DNA of 47,961 nt from Bifidobacterium breve (GCA_943325005.2 CALPNT020000004.1:1-47961), one strand, 5' to 3'; counted from the stretch's first letter, positions 17,101-27,104 are shown. The notes: generated by a model not told the origin, from the letters alone. Made by a program: numbers and translations.

Positions 17101-17551
17101 GCTCGAAGGAGCGCCGGCAGGGGCCGCTCTGGCGGCGATGGGCGATCGCCAGGCCCCAGACGCATTGAATCGAGTAGACGCAGTCGCGCACCCAGGCATC
17201 GCCGTAGTTGCCGTGCACGGTGTGGGCGGTGCTGGCGGGCAGCAGGCCGGTGATCGGATGCTGGCGATTGAGCACCACCGTCTGGATCTGGCGATCGAGC
17301 TGCAGCAGCAGCTGGCGGGCCTCCGCTGCACCCTGGCCGGGGAGGGCGGGGCCGGGATTGGATGCTGCTGCTGGAATGACGCCCTCGGGAATGGCTGCTT
17401 CTGGAATGGCTGGTTCTGGAACGGCCGCAGGCTTGGCCGGTGCTGGCTGAATCGGGTTGCTGATCCCAGGGTTGGAGTTAACAGGAATGGCGCCAGCTGG
17501 TGGCGCGGCGATGGGGTGGCTGGTGCTGCTACCGGATCCACTGGCCATCAT
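14168..17551 (-). CDS. GH15-related / phosphorylase-kinase alpha-beta-like protein
   Basis: RQLLLQLDRQIQTVVLNRQHPITGLLPASTAHTVHGNYGDAWVRDCVYSIQCVWGLAIAHRR; (alpha/alpha)6-type repeats; 1127 aa. The N-terminal ~60 aa are low-complexity, so the start is uncertain. Confidence 0.85.
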   Translation of the reverse strand: MMASGSGSSTSHPIAAPPAGAIPVNSNPGISNPIQPAPAKPAAVPEPAIPEAAIPEGVIPAAASNPGPALPGQGAAEARQLLLQLDRQIQTVVLNRQHPITGLLPASTAHTVHGNYGDAWVRDCVYSIQCVWGLAIAHRRQSGPCRRSFELEQRVLQLMRGLLRAMLRQAAKVERFKTSLDRLDAIHAKFDTDSGEPVVADDGWGHLQLDATALFLLQLAQLTRSGLVIVQTSHECDFIQNLAYYVARADRVADYGIWERGDKGNHGLPERNASSIGLVKAALEALEGLDLYGPHGDGSCCLTIPHDAIVRLRRALRSLLPRESASKEVDSACLSVIGYPAWAVEDPQLVERTRDKIRRDLGGSYGYKRFRRDGHQTMVEDSTRLHYEREELAQFEHIECEWPLFLAYELITACCEERWEEAHRWRQQLAELSVELDGNALLPELYLVPVEHIAAERRQPGSQPRLANDNVPLLWTQSLTWLADLLLAGLITPADLDPCQRRHNAPLGAEQVLVALAPADGSIAAALQQAGLPISERHGSPRVASSRELSQRMATVGANARLGLSGHPRVRMETMATARLYRHNDELIAYLPAVLEDDTYYLADDPQLLVDAVAGELRLLQRNWRGPGSPLLLIPIASAPFQQDPQAFLDLGYQLQSGELKGVPIRLAPLAELVEQASLVELPRQAIAACQLGPTGATLLPASTSQHQLTAREEQELEDTTVADLTERLWHSSSLPEQAEVLELLGRRLGPTARLQGPSAAPGVTLMLLLEEVYRRGLAAADWSVVRRAAGAMGLVHPQLEDALIDLLVRQKQVVVGRNYTNESLISEPKGSRTIAAMIRRFGGEDGREWMLQQELLLALDGLVRLEPDLLSGSLTLQLGQLLLLLTGELAAEADLSPSDAFEALCSQPPHTIRRRLRAVLADVEHARAALQRKEQLHLRGRVRWEVPDPLADLPKGGCWLQHRLRLGALQRVPRNFHAGIWDLLHHCRGIVIGDKLERRNRLASGPLLSEKTPGERNFASLVEQLLGKIEAAEYRQLCTETLLTLIAFVAANPQVQFDDDLALDVVIGHAVRVGWQLGHPQVSVADYDLHKGDAWNQFYRASPAQCRRWQLLALQQLTNNEPVRPI
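17371..17430. repeat. Four 15-bp imperfect coding repeats (CTGGAATGGCTGSTT-like) in the GH15-like gene
   Basis: ctggaatgacgccct / cgggaatggctgctt / ctggaatggctggtt / ctggaacggccgcag. Encodes AVPEP-AIPEA-AIPEG-VIPAA on the minus strand. Confidence 0.8.
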
Positions 17552-17667
17552 CGTGCTCCAGATGTGAACGGATCTCGCCAGCCCGGCTCAGGGGCGCTCT
17601 GGGCCAGGTGCAGCCCTGCTGGGGCGGGATCGAGACCATAGATTCTCTCTCGCAGTCTCACCGTTCC

Positions 17668-18396
17668 ATGGCAGCAATCGTGACCGATCCGGTGCGCACC
17701 CACGTGTTAGGCGTACCGGTGGACGTTTGCGCCGACGTGCTGCAGGCGGCCCTGGCGCTGAAGCAGCGGGGCGGCGGCCAGATCGTCACCCTCAACGCCG
17801 AGATGACCATGGCGGCCCGGGCTGACCCGGCCCTGGGCGCCGCCATCGCCGCCGCCCAGCTGGTGATCGCCGATGGGGCCGGCGTGGTGTGGGCCCTGGC
17901 CCGCCAGGGCTTCCGGGTGCGGCGCAGCCCCGGCATTGAACTGGCTTGGAACCTGTTGGAGCAGGCCGCCGCCCGGGGTTGGCGGGTGGCCCTGGTGGGA
18001 GCCAGCCCTGCGGTGATGGCGGCGTTGCGCCAACGGCTGGCCGAGGCACTTCCCGCTCTGCAGCTGGTGTTCAACGCCCATGGCTTTCAGAAGGCTGAAG
18101 CCTGGCCGGAGCTGGAGCGCCAGCTGCTGGCAGCGCGGCCGGAGCTGGTGTTGGTGGCCCTGGGGGTACCCCGCCAGGAAAACTGGATTCACGCCCTGCC
18201 CGGCTCCCGCCAGGGGCTGTGGATGGGGGTCGGTGGCAGTTTCGATGTCTGGGCGGGCGCCAAAACAAGGGCTCCGGCCTGGATGGGAACCCTGCAGATC
18301 GAATGGTTGTACCGGCTGGTGCAGGAACCGAGCCGTTGGCGACGGATGATGGCCCTGCCGGAGTTTGCCTGGGCGGTGCTGCGGGAGCGGCGCTGA
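17668..18396 (+). CDS. WecB/TagA/CpsF family glycosyltransferase
   Basis: VLGVPVDVCADVLQAAL, IVTLNAEMTMAA, VIADGAGVVWA, LVLVALGVPRQENWI, GVGGSFDVWAG. Confidence 0.93.
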   Translation: MAAIVTDPVRTHVLGVPVDVCADVLQAALALKQRGGGQIVTLNAEMTMAARADPALGAAIAAAQLVIADGAGVVWALARQGFRVRRSPGIELAWNLLEQAAARGWRVALVGASPAVMAALRQRLAEALPALQLVFNAHGFQKAEAWPELERQLLAARPELVLVALGVPRQENWIHALPGSRQGLWMGVGGSFDVWAGAKTRAPAWMGTLQIEWLYRLVQEPSRWRRMMALPEFAWAVLRERR

Positions 18397-18424
18397 GCGG
18401 GCTGGGCTAAGCGCTGGATCGGGA

Positions 18425-18444
18425 GATCACAGGTTCTTGTGATC
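18425..18444. terminator. Hairpin GATCACA-GGTTCT-TGTGATC between convergent genes
   Basis: 7-bp perfect stem in the gap between the wecB-like gene (+) and psbK (-). No T-tract. Confidence 0.4.
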
Positions 18445-18571
18445 GCCTGGAAGCTCCGCCATTGGATCGTCGTCCGGCGGCATTCAAGACTCCCCGCAAA
18501 TGATCGAGCTGGCGCCGCTGGTGTGGCCTGAGATTGAGGATGATCTCCAGCAGGGTGGGGAGCTCGGCGCT

Positions 18572-18730
18572 TCAGCGAAAACCCACCGAGGCCTGCCAGA
18601 CAAAGGCCAGCAGCAGGAAGAACAGGGGAATGATCGGCAGGATGTCCACCAGGGGGCCAAAGGCCTGATACGCCTCAGGCAGCTGGGCGAGGGCGGGGAT
18701 CGGCAGACCGGCCAGCAGGGAGAGAGCCAT
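18572..18730 (-). CDS. psbK: Photosystem II protein K
   Basis: [37 protein letters not shown] is diagnostic for PsbK. Confidence 0.95.
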   Translation of the reverse strand: MALSLLAGLPIPALAQLPEAYQAFGPLVDILPIIPLFFLLLAFVWQASVGFR

Positions 18731-18910
18731 CGGGTGGGAGGCGGCGAAGGTGGGAAGACTTCCAGTCAGGTGCGGAGACCTGCTGGTCGGTGCGGACGTC
18801 TCGGTGCGCGGCCTGCCGGTGCGGGACACCGTGCTGCACCACCGGGATTGCGAAGGGATGGCTGAACTTGCCGGTGGCGGCGCCTGCCAATCCCTTGCAG
18901 ATGCTGGAAA

Positions 18911-20101
18911 CTACCACGTGTGGGCGGCTGGGGAGTCTGCTTCCCAGGGAGCGAAATGCTCTGAAAAACAACCCTCGCCGATCGCCTGGCCCATGGCCGT
19001 GGTGAAGCGCAGCAGGGTGGTGAGGTTGTGCAGGCTCAGCAGGGTGCGGCCGAGCAGCTCCTGGCTGCGGATCAGATGGTGCAGGTAGGCGCGGCTGTGC
19101 AGCCGGCAGGCCAGGCAGGGGCAGCGCTCATCGAGGGGGGTGTGGTCGTGGCGGAAGCGGGCGTTGCGCAGGTTCCAGCGCTCTCCCCCCACCAGCGCTG
19201 TGCCGTGGCGACCCAGGCGTGTGGGCAGCACGCAGTCGAACAGGTCAAACCCCTGGGCCACGGCGATCGCCATCTCCCGCAGGCTGCCCACCCCCATCAA
19301 ATAGTGGGGTTTGGCCTCCGGCAGCAGGGGCCCCAGCTCGCGCACGATGCGGTGCATTTCCTCCACCGGTTCGCCCACGCTGACGCCGCCCACGGCAATG
19401 CCGGGCAGGTCCAGCGCCGCCACCACCCGGGCCGATTCACGGCGCAGCTGGGGGAAGCAGCCCCCCTGCACGATGCCGAACAGGGCCTGATCCGGCTTGT
19501 TGTGCACCGCCAGGCAGCGCTCCAGCCAGGCGTGGGTGCGGCGGCTGGCGGCCGCTACCTCGCTTTCGCTGGCGGGGTAGGGCGGACATTGATCAAAGGC
19601 CATCGCCACATCGGCACCCAGCGCCATCTGGATCGCCATCGAGCGCTCGGGGCTGAGCGTGATGCGGGCGCCGTCGCGGGGGGAGCGGAAGACGACGCCC
19701 TCATCATCGATGCGGTTGATCGCCCCGAGGCTGAACACCTGGAAGCCGCCTGAATCGGTGAGCAGGGGACCGCTCCAGCCCATGAACCGATGCAGCCCGC
19801 CGGCTTCGGCCACCACCGCCTCGCCCGGTTGCAGATGCAGGTGATAGGTGTTGGCCAGCACCATTTCGGCACCGGTTTCCAGCAACTGGGGGATCGCCAC
19901 CCCCTTCACCGTGGCGGCGGTTCCCACCGGCATGAAGCGCGGCGTGTGCACGGGGCCGTGCGGGGTGTGAAAGCAGCCGCAGCGCGCCCGGCTGTGGGGG
20001 CAGCGGGCTGTGATCTGGAAGCTGAAGGGGATGGCGTCGGCAGCTGCCTCCCCCGGGGGAGGCAGCTGCTCCGAGGGCTGGGGAGAGGGACTCTTTGGCA
20101 C
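18911..20101 (-). CDS. tgt: Queuine tRNA-ribosyltransferase
   Basis: [60 protein letters not shown] zinc region [18 protein letters not shown]. Start is uncertain; GTG at 20101 is a candidate. Confidence 0.92.
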   Translation of the reverse strand: MPKSPSPQPSEQLPPPGEAAADAIPFSFQITARCPHSRARCGCFHTPHGPVHTPRFMPVGTAATVKGVAIPQLLETGAEMVLANTYHLHLQPGEAVVAEAGGLHRFMGWSGPLLTDSGGFQVFSLGAINRIDDEGVVFRSPRDGARITLSPERSMAIQMALGADVAMAFDQCPPYPASESEVAAASRRTHAWLERCLAVHNKPDQALFGIVQGGCFPQLRRESARVVAALDLPGIAVGGVSVGEPVEEMHRIVRELGPLLPEAKPHYLMGVGSLREMAIAVAQGFDLFDCVLPTRLGRHGTALVGGERWNLRNARFRHDHTPLDERCPCLACRLHSRAYLHHLIRSQELLGRTLLSLHNLTTLLRFTTAMGQAIGEGCFSEHFAPWEADSPAAHTW

Positions 20102-20383
20102 GTTGGGCCCTCCGGCAGCAAGGGTTGGGGGGACACCGGGTGTGCCCGCGGGCTCCCGTTGCCGATGACGGTACGTGCTGTGCAGCCGGGGTGTTCGCTG
20201 CGGACCTTGGCGTGATGGCGGTTCGCCTTCAGCGTCCGGTTCGGGCCGCGGTGCCCTGCCCTGCCTTGGCGAGACGCTGGGCGGCCCGGAGCCGTCCTGC
20301 GCCTGAATGGGGTCGGTGCAGTTCCCCCGCCAGCCTGCGCCGTTCGCCGCCTCGCCCCACTCCGCCTCGCCCCTCCCCCCGTC

Positions 20384-21169
20384 ATGAAGCGCCCACCTGC
20401 CCCTGCCCCCGCCTGGCTGCGGGATCTGGCCGGGGCCTGGATCTTTTATTCGGTGCTGCCCGCCTGGCCGGGGATTCAGCCTCGCTTTGAGCGCATCGCC
20501 CGCTTTGCGCCCTGGGTGGGCCTGGTGCTGGGGGGCCTGCAGGCCCTGCTGTGGGCCCTGCTGCAGGACCGGGTGCCGCTGCTGGCCCAGGTGGCTCTGG
20601 TGCTGGCGGCCGGGCTGCTGCTCACCGGTGGCCTGCACATGGACGGGGCCATGGACACCGCCGATGGTCTGGCGGCGGGCGATCGGCTGCTGGAGGCGAT
20701 GGAAGACAGCCGGGTGGGGGCCAGCGGTGCCCAGGCCCTGGCGCTGCTGCTGCTGCTGCGGGCCGCCGGCCTGGCGATCCTCGGTGCCCTCGCTCCGGCG
20801 GGGCTGGTCTGGGCGGCGGTCTGGGGGCGGTTGGCGCCGCTGGTGGCGATGGCCTGCTTCCCCTATCTGCGCTCCCAGGGCAGTGCCGGCTTCCATCGCC
20901 TTCACTGGGCCGGCCTGGTGAAGGAGCTGCTCCCCAGCTGGCTGCTGCTGGCGCTGCTGCTGCCACTCTCCTGGCTGTGGCACTGGCCGACCCTGGTGCT
21001 GGCCGGTCTGCTGCCGGCGCTGCTGGTGCCGCTGGGACTGGGCCGGCGCCTGGGCGGCCACAGCGGCGACACCTATGGCGCCTGTGTCGAGTGGGTCGAG
21101 GCGCTGGCCCTGCTGCTCAGCGCTTTGCTGCTGGTGCTGCTGCGCTCTGCAGGCCCGGTGGCAGGCTGA
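20384..21169 (+). CDS. cobS: Adenosylcobinamide-GDP ribazoletransferase (cobalamin synthase)
   Basis: [56 protein letters not shown]. Confidence 0.95.
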   Translation: MKRPPAPAPAWLRDLAGAWIFYSVLPAWPGIQPRFERIARFAPWVGLVLGGLQALLWALLQDRVPLLAQVALVLAAGLLLTGGLHMDGAMDTADGLAAGDRLLEAMEDSRVGASGAQALALLLLLRAAGLAILGALAPAGLVWAAVWGRLAPLVAMACFPYLRSQGSAGFHRLHWAGLVKELLPSWLLLALLLPLSWLWHWPTLVLAGLLPALLVPLGLGRRLGGHSGDTYGACVEWVEALALLLSALLLVLLRSAGPVAG

Positions 21170-22262
21170 GCTGGAAGGCATTGCCCTGCTGGGGCAGGTT
21201 CGGGTCGCTGAGGCTGGGAGGCACCAGCAGCACCAACTCCCCGCCCAGGCTCCTGGCCAGATCCCGGGCGAGGGCCAGGCCCAGGCCGGTGCCGGGCCGC
21301 TCCAGTCCGGTGCTGCCGCGGTGGCCCCGTTCAAAGATCAGCTCCCGTTCGGCGGCTGGAATCGCCGCACCGCCGTCCCACACCGTCAGCGTCGGCCCGC
21401 CGCCGGCGTTCTGGCGCACGTGCAGGCCGACGGCGCTGCCGGCGGGGCTGTAGCGGAAGGCGTTTTCCAGCAGGTTCGCCAGGATTTCGGCCACGGCGCC
21501 GCTGTCGCCGCGCCAGTCCGGCAGTTGCTCCGGTCGCTGCCAGTGACGTCCCTGCAGGGCAGCGGTGGCGGCGGCGCGCTGCAAGAGCGGTTCAAGCGGT
21601 TCCGCCAGGGGCTGGCCGTTGGGCCCGCTGAGCATGGGGGGCAGCAACAGGGGCTGGGGCGTGGTGCTCGGCGCGATCAGCACCTCCCCACCGGCCAGAT
21701 CGCTGATCGCATCCACATAGCGGTTGAGCTGGCGCTCCTCGGCCAGCAGACCTTCCACCAGGGAGCGGTTGTCGCTGTCCTGGGCGAGCCGCTTGCGTAG
21801 CAGATGGCCGAAGGTGCGCAGGGCCGACAGCGGATTGCGCAGCTGATGCACCAGCAGACGCAGCTGTTCATCCTGGTGCTCCAGGCGCCGCTGCAGCCGC
21901 TGCTGCTCCAGGTCGAGGCTGAGCGCTTCGGTAAGGCAGAGCGCCACCGCCTGGAGGCGTTGCCGCAGCGGCTCGGGCCAGCTGCCATGGCTGGTTTCCA
22001 CCTGCAGGGCTCCGAGCAGCAGCTGCTGGTCGCGCAGCGGCAACCAGCGCCGTTCTTCCGCGGGCACCCGCAGCCGGCTGTCGCCATCGACAGCCGGCAG
22101 GGCGCGCCCATCGGCGGGCCATTGGCCCACCGGCATCAGGATGGGCTGGCCTTCGGGCTCCTGGTGGGTCACATAGACCACCAGAGAGCGCACATCAGCG
22201 CAATCGACAAATTGACTGAGCTGGAAGCCCAACAGGCTGAGAAACCGCTCGGAGACTGGCAT
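21117..22262 (-). CDS. Sensor histidine kinase (orphan in this window)
   Basis: H-box [19 protein letters not shown]-box [17 protein letters not shown]-box [25 protein letters not shown] at 22262. Confidence 0.9.
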   Translation of the reverse strand: MPVSERFLSLLGFQLSQFVDCADVRSLVVYVTHQEPEGQPILMPVGQWPADGRALPAVDGDSRLRVPAEERRWLPLRDQQLLLGALQVETSHGSWPEPLRQRLQAVALCLTEALSLDLEQQRLQRRLEHQDEQLRLLVHQLRNPLSALRTFGHLLRKRLAQDSDNRSLVEGLLAEERQLNRYVDAISDLAGGEVLIAPSTTPQPLLLPPMLSGPNGQPLAEPLEPLLQRAAATAALQGRHWQRPEQLPDWRGDSGAVAEILANLLENAFRYSPAGSAVGLHVRQNAGGGPTLTVWDGGAAIPAAERELIFERGHRGSTGLERPGTGLGLALARDLARSLGGELVLLVPPSLSDPNLPQQGNAFQLSLPPGLQSAAAPAAKR

Positions 22263-22709
22263 CACGGGCGGCGGGCTGGTCGGGTGTCTAAGGGCTGCCG
22301 GGGAGGGGTCTCGAAAAAAATCTCGAGGTTGAGTCGAAAACCTAAAAAAAGCTTTAGGATGCTGGTATCGAGCGCTACTTCGCAAGTCCAACCGGGCTGG
22401 CAAGTCGCTGCCGACGTGCTCAAGGCCGCACAAAGGTTGCATAAACCCTTGGCCGAGGCTACAGCAGAGGGAGATGCGCCCCTCTTCTGCGTCGTTGCTG
22501 TGCGAGCAGCTTCCGATGTCGCCGTTGGTGTTCTTCTGCTCATCCATGGCAGGACGACAGAACGTATGGGCGTGGATCGACCGGGCTTCGGTCCGTCAAT
22601 CCGGCCTGGCTTTCGCCGCTTTCAGGGCTTTTGTGTCCCTGGATGGCGATTGCAAGCCCTCGCTTTCCTCCACTCCACCCCTCTCCTCTCCTCCTCAGGG
22701 AGTTGTTTC

Positions 22710-23081
22710 ATGTCCAAGAAGCGCAAGCGGATCAGCCGCCGTCGTCTGGCCGGCCAACGGGTTCTGGCCCATGTGCCTACCTTCAATCTTGAAACCGGCG
22801 TCCACAAGCCCGTCACTGCCGCTCGGCGCTACATCGCCGAATCGGAGCTGATGGCTCCGGCGATCCTCAACGTGCGCCGCAATGAGCACACCACCGACCG
22901 CTTCTTCTGGGGCGAAAAAGGCCTGTTCAGCGCCCAGTACGCCGAGGAGAACCACTTCCTGTTCCCCTCCCTGCGGCTGATCGTCGATCGCATCGGTGAA
23001 GAGGTCCTGTTCGAAGGGCTGGAGTCGATGGCCGCCGACGACTGGGAAGAAATGGAGGAGTACGAGTACGCCTTCGTCTGA
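22710..23081 (+). CDS. DUF3155 domain-containing protein
   Basis: MSKKRKRISRRRLAGQRVLAHVPTFNLETGVHKPVTAARRYIAE... is a cyanobacterial DUF3155-type sequence with an acidic C-terminus. Confidence 0.88.
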   Translation: MSKKRKRISRRRLAGQRVLAHVPTFNLETGVHKPVTAARRYIAESELMAPAILNVRRNEHTTDRFFWGEKGLFSAQYAEENHFLFPSLRLIVDRIGEEVLFEGLESMAADDWEEMEEYEYAFV

Positions 23082-23089
23082 AGCCAGCA

Positions 23090-23132
23090 CCCAGCAGCCG
23101 AATCCTGAGGTGCTCAGGATTCGGCTGCTGGG
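23090..23132. terminator. Perfect 20-bp inverted repeat with 3-nt loop between convergent genes
   Basis: CCCAGCAGCCGAATCCTGAG-GTG-CTCAGGATTCGGCTGCTGGG. The right arm runs into the 3' end of the esterase CDS. Confidence 0.75.
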
Positions 23133-23911
23133 CCTCCATCCGCTGCCTGCTGCCAGCCCGCTGCCAGAAAGGCGCCCATGGCTCCGAGCAGGGCCGGATC
23201 GATGCCATGGCCGCCGCTGAAGCCCAGCCGCTGCACCGGGCGCCCGGTTGTTTTCAGCAGCCGTTCCAGTTCCACGCTGGCGGCGAAGGGCACCACCGGA
23301 TCTTGCTCGCCATGGGTGAGCAGGAATTTTGTTGACGATCCCTGATTGGGCTCCGACTCGAGGGGCAGGGGCTGCCAGCCCGGGTGGGGGTAGCCACTGC
23401 AGGCAATCAGGGCCGCCAGCGGCAGCGCCCCCCGGGCCGGCTGGCCGGGATTCTGCTGCGCTCCAATCCTGCCGTCGCCGTCGGCCCCGGCCGCAGCTCC
23501 CTCGCCGCCACCCCCGGTGGCCACATCCAGGGCCATGGCGGCCCCCTGGGAGAAGCCCAGCAGGGCCGTGCGCTGCAGCGGCACACTGGCGCCCAGCTCG
23601 ATCAGGCGGGCCCGGAGCTGCATCCGGGCCGCGGCCAGCTGGGGCCACTCCGGTTGCTGCAGGTCGTACCACTGGCGGCCGATGCCGCCGGGATGGGGCA
23701 GGGGCGCTCGCAGGGCCACCAGGCTGATCTGGGCTTGCTCAGCGGCGGATAGGCCGGTGAGCGGCAGCAACTCCAGCCCCAGATCGAGCAGGTCATCGGC
23801 ATCGGCTCCCCAGCCATGCAGCAGCACCAGCCGGCGGCTGGCCTGCTCCGGTCCGAGCTGGATGGCCGTGCCGTCATCCCGGGGGGTCTGATCGTTGAAC
23901 GGGGTGGTCAT
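23114..23911 (-). CDS. Alpha/beta hydrolase (phospholipase/carboxylesterase-like)
   Basis: RRLVLLHGWGADADDLLDLG, LLGFSQGAAMALDVA (GxSxG), GEQDPVVPFAASVELERLL, GGHGIDPALL. Confidence 0.9.
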   Translation of the reverse strand: MTTPFNDQTPRDDGTAIQLGPEQASRRLVLLHGWGADADDLLDLGLELLPLTGLSAAEQAQISLVALRAPLPHPGGIGRQWYDLQQPEWPQLAAARMQLRARLIELGASVPLQRTALLGFSQGAAMALDVATGGGGEGAAAGADGDGRIGAQQNPGQPARGALPLAALIACSGYPHPGWQPLPLESEPNQGSSTKFLLTHGEQDPVVPFAASVELERLLKTTGRPVQRLGFSGGHGIDPALLGAMGAFLAAGWQQAADGGPAAES

Positions 23912-23968
23912 GCCGCTTGAGCTGCTGCTGCTGCGTAGGTTGGCCCCTGAACCGTCTCCGCTGCCGTC

Positions 23969-25564
23969 ATGGCCCCCACGGCTCTCCTGAGCGTTTCCGA
24001 CAAGCAGCAGCTGGTGCCCCTGGCCGAGGGGCTGTTGCGCCATGGCTACCGCCTGCTCTCCAGCGGTGGCACCGCCGCCAGCCTCGCGGCCGCAGGGCTT
24101 CCGGTCACCAAGGTGGCGGATCACACCGGGGCGCCGGAGATTCTTGGTGGACGGGTCAAGACCCTCCATCCCCGCATCCACGGCGGCATCCTGGCCAGCC
24201 GCGCCGATCCGGCCCATGCCGCCGACCTGCAGGCCCAGGGCATTGATCTGATTGATGTGGTGGTGGTCAATCTCTATCCCTTCCGCCAGGTTGTCGCCGA
24301 TCCGGCGGTGAGCTGGGAGACCGCGGTGGAGATGATCGACATCGGTGGGCCGGCCATGGTGCGCGCCGCCGCCAAGAACCATGCCGATGTGGCGGTGCTC
24401 ACCGACCCCGATCAGTACGACAGCTTCCTGGCCGCCCTGGATGACGGCCGGGTGGACGCGGATCTGCGCCGCCAGCTTGCCCTCGCCGCCTTCCGCCACA
24501 CCGCCAGCTACGACGCCGCCATCGCCACCTGGCTGTCCGGCCGGATCGAAGCAGGCGCCGCGACTGCGGCCGGGGAAGTGGCGGCTGAAGCTGCGGGAAC
24601 GGGGGCCGTCGCTCCGCTGAAGTTGGAGCTGCCTGCCCGTCAGAGCCTGCGCTATGGCGAAAATCCTCACCAGAGCGCCACCTGGTACGGCGAGGCGGCG
24701 GCGGGCTGGGGAGCGGCCGAGCAGCTGCAGGGCAAGGAGCTCAGCTACAACAACCTGATCGATCTCGAGGCCGCCCTGGCCACCGTGCGCGAGTTCGGCT
24801 ACGGCGAGGCCAGCGCCTCCCAGCCGGCCGCCGTGGTGATCAAGCACACCAATCCTTGTGGCGTCGCCACCGGCGCCAGCACGGCCGCGGCGCTGCTGCG
24901 GGCCCTCGATGCCGATCGGATGTCGGCCTTTGGCGGCATCGTGGCCCTGAATGGCCCTGTGGACGCGGAGGCGGCCGAGCATCTGGCCGGCCTGTTTCTG
25001 GAGTGCGTGGTGGCGCCGGCCTTCAGCGCCGAGGCCCGCCAGCGCCTGGCCACCAAGACCAACCTGCGCCTGCTGGAGCTGCCCGAGGTTGCGATCGGCC
25101 GCGCCCAGCGGCGCCAGCTGCGCAGCGTGCTTGGCGGCGTGCTGGTGCAGGAGCTCGACGATCAGCCGATCGATCCAGCCAGCTGGCAGGTGGTCAGCCA
25201 GCGCCAGCCCACAGAGCAGGAGCTGGCCGATCTGCGCTTCGCCTGGCAGGTGGTGCGCCACGTGCGCTCCAACGCGATTGCGGTCGCGGCGGGCGGTCAG
25301 ACCCTCGGCATCGGCGCCGGCCAGACCAACCGGGTGGGTTCAGCCCAGCTGGCCCTGGCCAGCGCCGGTGAGCGGGCGCGCGGGGCGGTGCTGGCCAGTG
25401 ATGGCTTCTTCCCCTTTGACGACACGGTGAAGCTGGCGGCCAGCCACGGCATCGCCGCGGTGATTCATCCCGGCGGCAGTGTGCGCGACGTGGACTCGAT
25501 CGCCGCCTGCGATCAGCTGGGTCTGGCGATGCTGGTCACCAGGCGGCGCCATTTTCTGCACTGA
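23969..25564 (+). CDS. purH: Bifunctional AICAR formyltransferase/IMP cyclohydrolase
   Basis: [97 protein letters not shown]...RHFLH. Confidence 0.97.
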   Translation: MAPTALLSVSDKQQLVPLAEGLLRHGYRLLSSGGTAASLAAAGLPVTKVADHTGAPEILGGRVKTLHPRIHGGILASRADPAHAADLQAQGIDLIDVVVVNLYPFRQVVADPAVSWETAVEMIDIGGPAMVRAAAKNHADVAVLTDPDQYDSFLAALDDGRVDADLRRQLALAAFRHTASYDAAIATWLSGRIEAGAATAAGEVAAEAAGTGAVAPLKLELPARQSLRYGENPHQSATWYGEAAAGWGAAEQLQGKELSYNNLIDLEAALATVREFGYGEASASQPAAVVIKHTNPCGVATGASTAAALLRALDADRMSAFGGIVALNGPVDAEAAEHLAGLFLECVVAPAFSAEARQRLATKTNLRLLELPEVAIGRAQRRQLRSVLGGVLVQELDDQPIDPASWQVVSQRQPTEQELADLRFAWQVVRHVRSNAIAVAAGGQTLGIGAGQTNRVGSAQLALASAGERARGAVLASDGFFPFDDTVKLAASHGIAAVIHPGGSVRDVDSIAACDQLGLAMLVTRRRHFLH

Positions 25565-25781
25565 GGGCCGGCGGGAACTGGATGGGGATTGCGATCGTGC
25601 AGACCCCGCGGCAGCCAGCTCGATCAGGGCCCGGCCTGGCCGGCTGCAAGCGACGCCAGCAGGCCGGCCTCCGCGCCCATGGTGTCTGTGGATGACCGTT
25701 CAGGGTTGGCGCCTGCCCGCAGCGACACCCTGCCGGCCCAGCCAGTTGTAGTTTCGCTTTCAGTTCGGTATCGCCAGTTCC

Positions 25782-26255
25782 ATGCCTTTTGAGCTCCCCG
25801 AGGCGTTGGCCTTCAACCTCAACTTTCTCCATCCCCTGCTGATGTGGGCGGTGCTGGGCCTGTCCCTCTATTCGATGGTGCTGGGCATCAAGGCCAAGAA
25901 GACCCGGGCCGGCACCCCCGAGCAGCGCAAGGAGTTGGTGAAGGGGCAGTTCGGCAAACGCCATTTCCAGCTCGCCAGCGTGGTGCTGGCCCTGATGGTG
26001 CTGGGCACCTTCGGTGGCATGGCCGTCACTTACCTCAACAACGGCAAGTTGTTCGTTGGGCCCCACCTGCTGGTGGGCATCGCCATGACCAGCCTGCTGG
26101 CGGTGGCGGCAGCGCTCTCCCCGCAGATGCAGGCCGGCAACCTGATCGCCCGCAAGATCCATGTGGGCCTGAACATGAGCGTGGTCACCCTGTTTCTCTG
26201 GCAGGCCCTCACCGGCATGCAGATCGTGCAGAAATTGCTGACGCCAGCGGCCTGA
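25782..26255 (+). CDS. DUF4079 domain-containing membrane protein
   Basis: Multi-TM 157 aa: FLHPLLMWAVLGLSLYSMVLGIKAKKTR...KRHFQLASVVLALMVLGTFGGMAVTYLNNGKLFVGPHLLVG.... Confidence 0.85.
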   Translation: MPFELPEALAFNLNFLHPLLMWAVLGLSLYSMVLGIKAKKTRAGTPEQRKELVKGQFGKRHFQLASVVLALMVLGTFGGMAVTYLNNGKLFVGPHLLVGIAMTSLLAVAAALSPQMQAGNLIARKIHVGLNMSVVTLFLWQALTGMQIVQKLLTPAA

Positions 26256-26306
26256 AGCTGCCTGCCCGGCCGCGCGGCGGCTCCGACCGCCAGTGCCCCG
26301 CCTTGC

Positions 26307-27104
26307 TCAGAACTGGGCCCGGCGCCGCGGCGGACAGGGGATGCCGTGGCTGCCATGGAAGTCTTCCTGCACCTTCCAGGTGAGCCGCCGCGAGATCTGG
26401 CGCACGATCTGGCGCAGCAGGTGGTCGCCGCTGCTCTGCACCAGGTTGTCCGGCAACAGATTGATCATGCCCGGCAGCCGGATCCACACCGACAACTCCA
26501 GTTGCCAGCGCACCAGGGTGTGCAGCATCAGCCGATCCACCTCCTCATGGGACACCTCCGGCCCGGTGCTCTCATCGAGCCGCAGGGAGGCGTTGAAATC
26601 GACGTCGTAGAGGGCCTGCAAGGCCGGATCGGCATCGGGCACCTGCTCGGTGATGATCCGGTAGATGCCCTCATCTTGAGGGAGCAATTCGAGGCCGATG
26701 GTGGGCTCCACCTCAAAGCCGAAGTTGCCGAAGCGCCCCAGGGTGAGCACATAGCCGTTGATCCCCAGCGGGGCGACTGCCATCGGCGCTGCACAGCGGC
26801 GGAACCAGCCCTCATGGCAATCGAGATAGGCCGCCACCACCGAAGCCGGTGCCCGCATCTCCATCAGATCGGCAAAGGCACTGGCGTAGCGATGCACCCG
26901 CGGATCGTCGCTGGCACGCAGTTGGGTGGGTTCGGAAAGGTGTGCTGCCGTCACGCTGGTGCCGGAAGGTCGGGTGGTTGCGGCGGTAGACGGAGTCGGG
27001 GAGGTCGTGGGGAGCGGGGGGGGAGGAGTGCCGGTGAGCCGGGGTGGTGGGGCCTGACTGGATGCTGCGACCTGCTTGGAGAACGGATGGCGGTCGTGGC
27101 TCAT
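26307..27104 (-). CDS. DUF1997 domain-containing protein
   Basis: YLDCHEGWFRRCAAPMAVAPLGINGYVLTLGRFGNFGFEVEPTIGLELLPQ; the Pro-rich N-terminus may not be part of the mature gene. Confidence 0.82.
   Translation of the reverse strand: MSHDRHPFSKQVAASSQAPPPRLTGTPPPPLPTTSPTPSTAATTRPSGTSVTAAHLSEPTQLRASDDPRVHRYASAFADLMEMRAPASVVAAYLDCHEGWFRRCAAPMAVAPLGINGYVLTLGRFGNFGFEVEPTIGLELLPQDEGIYRIITEQVPDADPALQALYDVDFNASLRLDESTGPEVSHEEVDRLMLHTLVRWQLELSVWIRLPGMINLLPDNLVQSSGDHLLRQIVRQISRRLTWKVQEDFHGSHGIPCPPRRRAQF

Noticed and set aside
20215-20383. Cobalamin riboswitch upstream of cobS
   Set aside because: I could not recognise the conserved B12-box or core elements in the leader.
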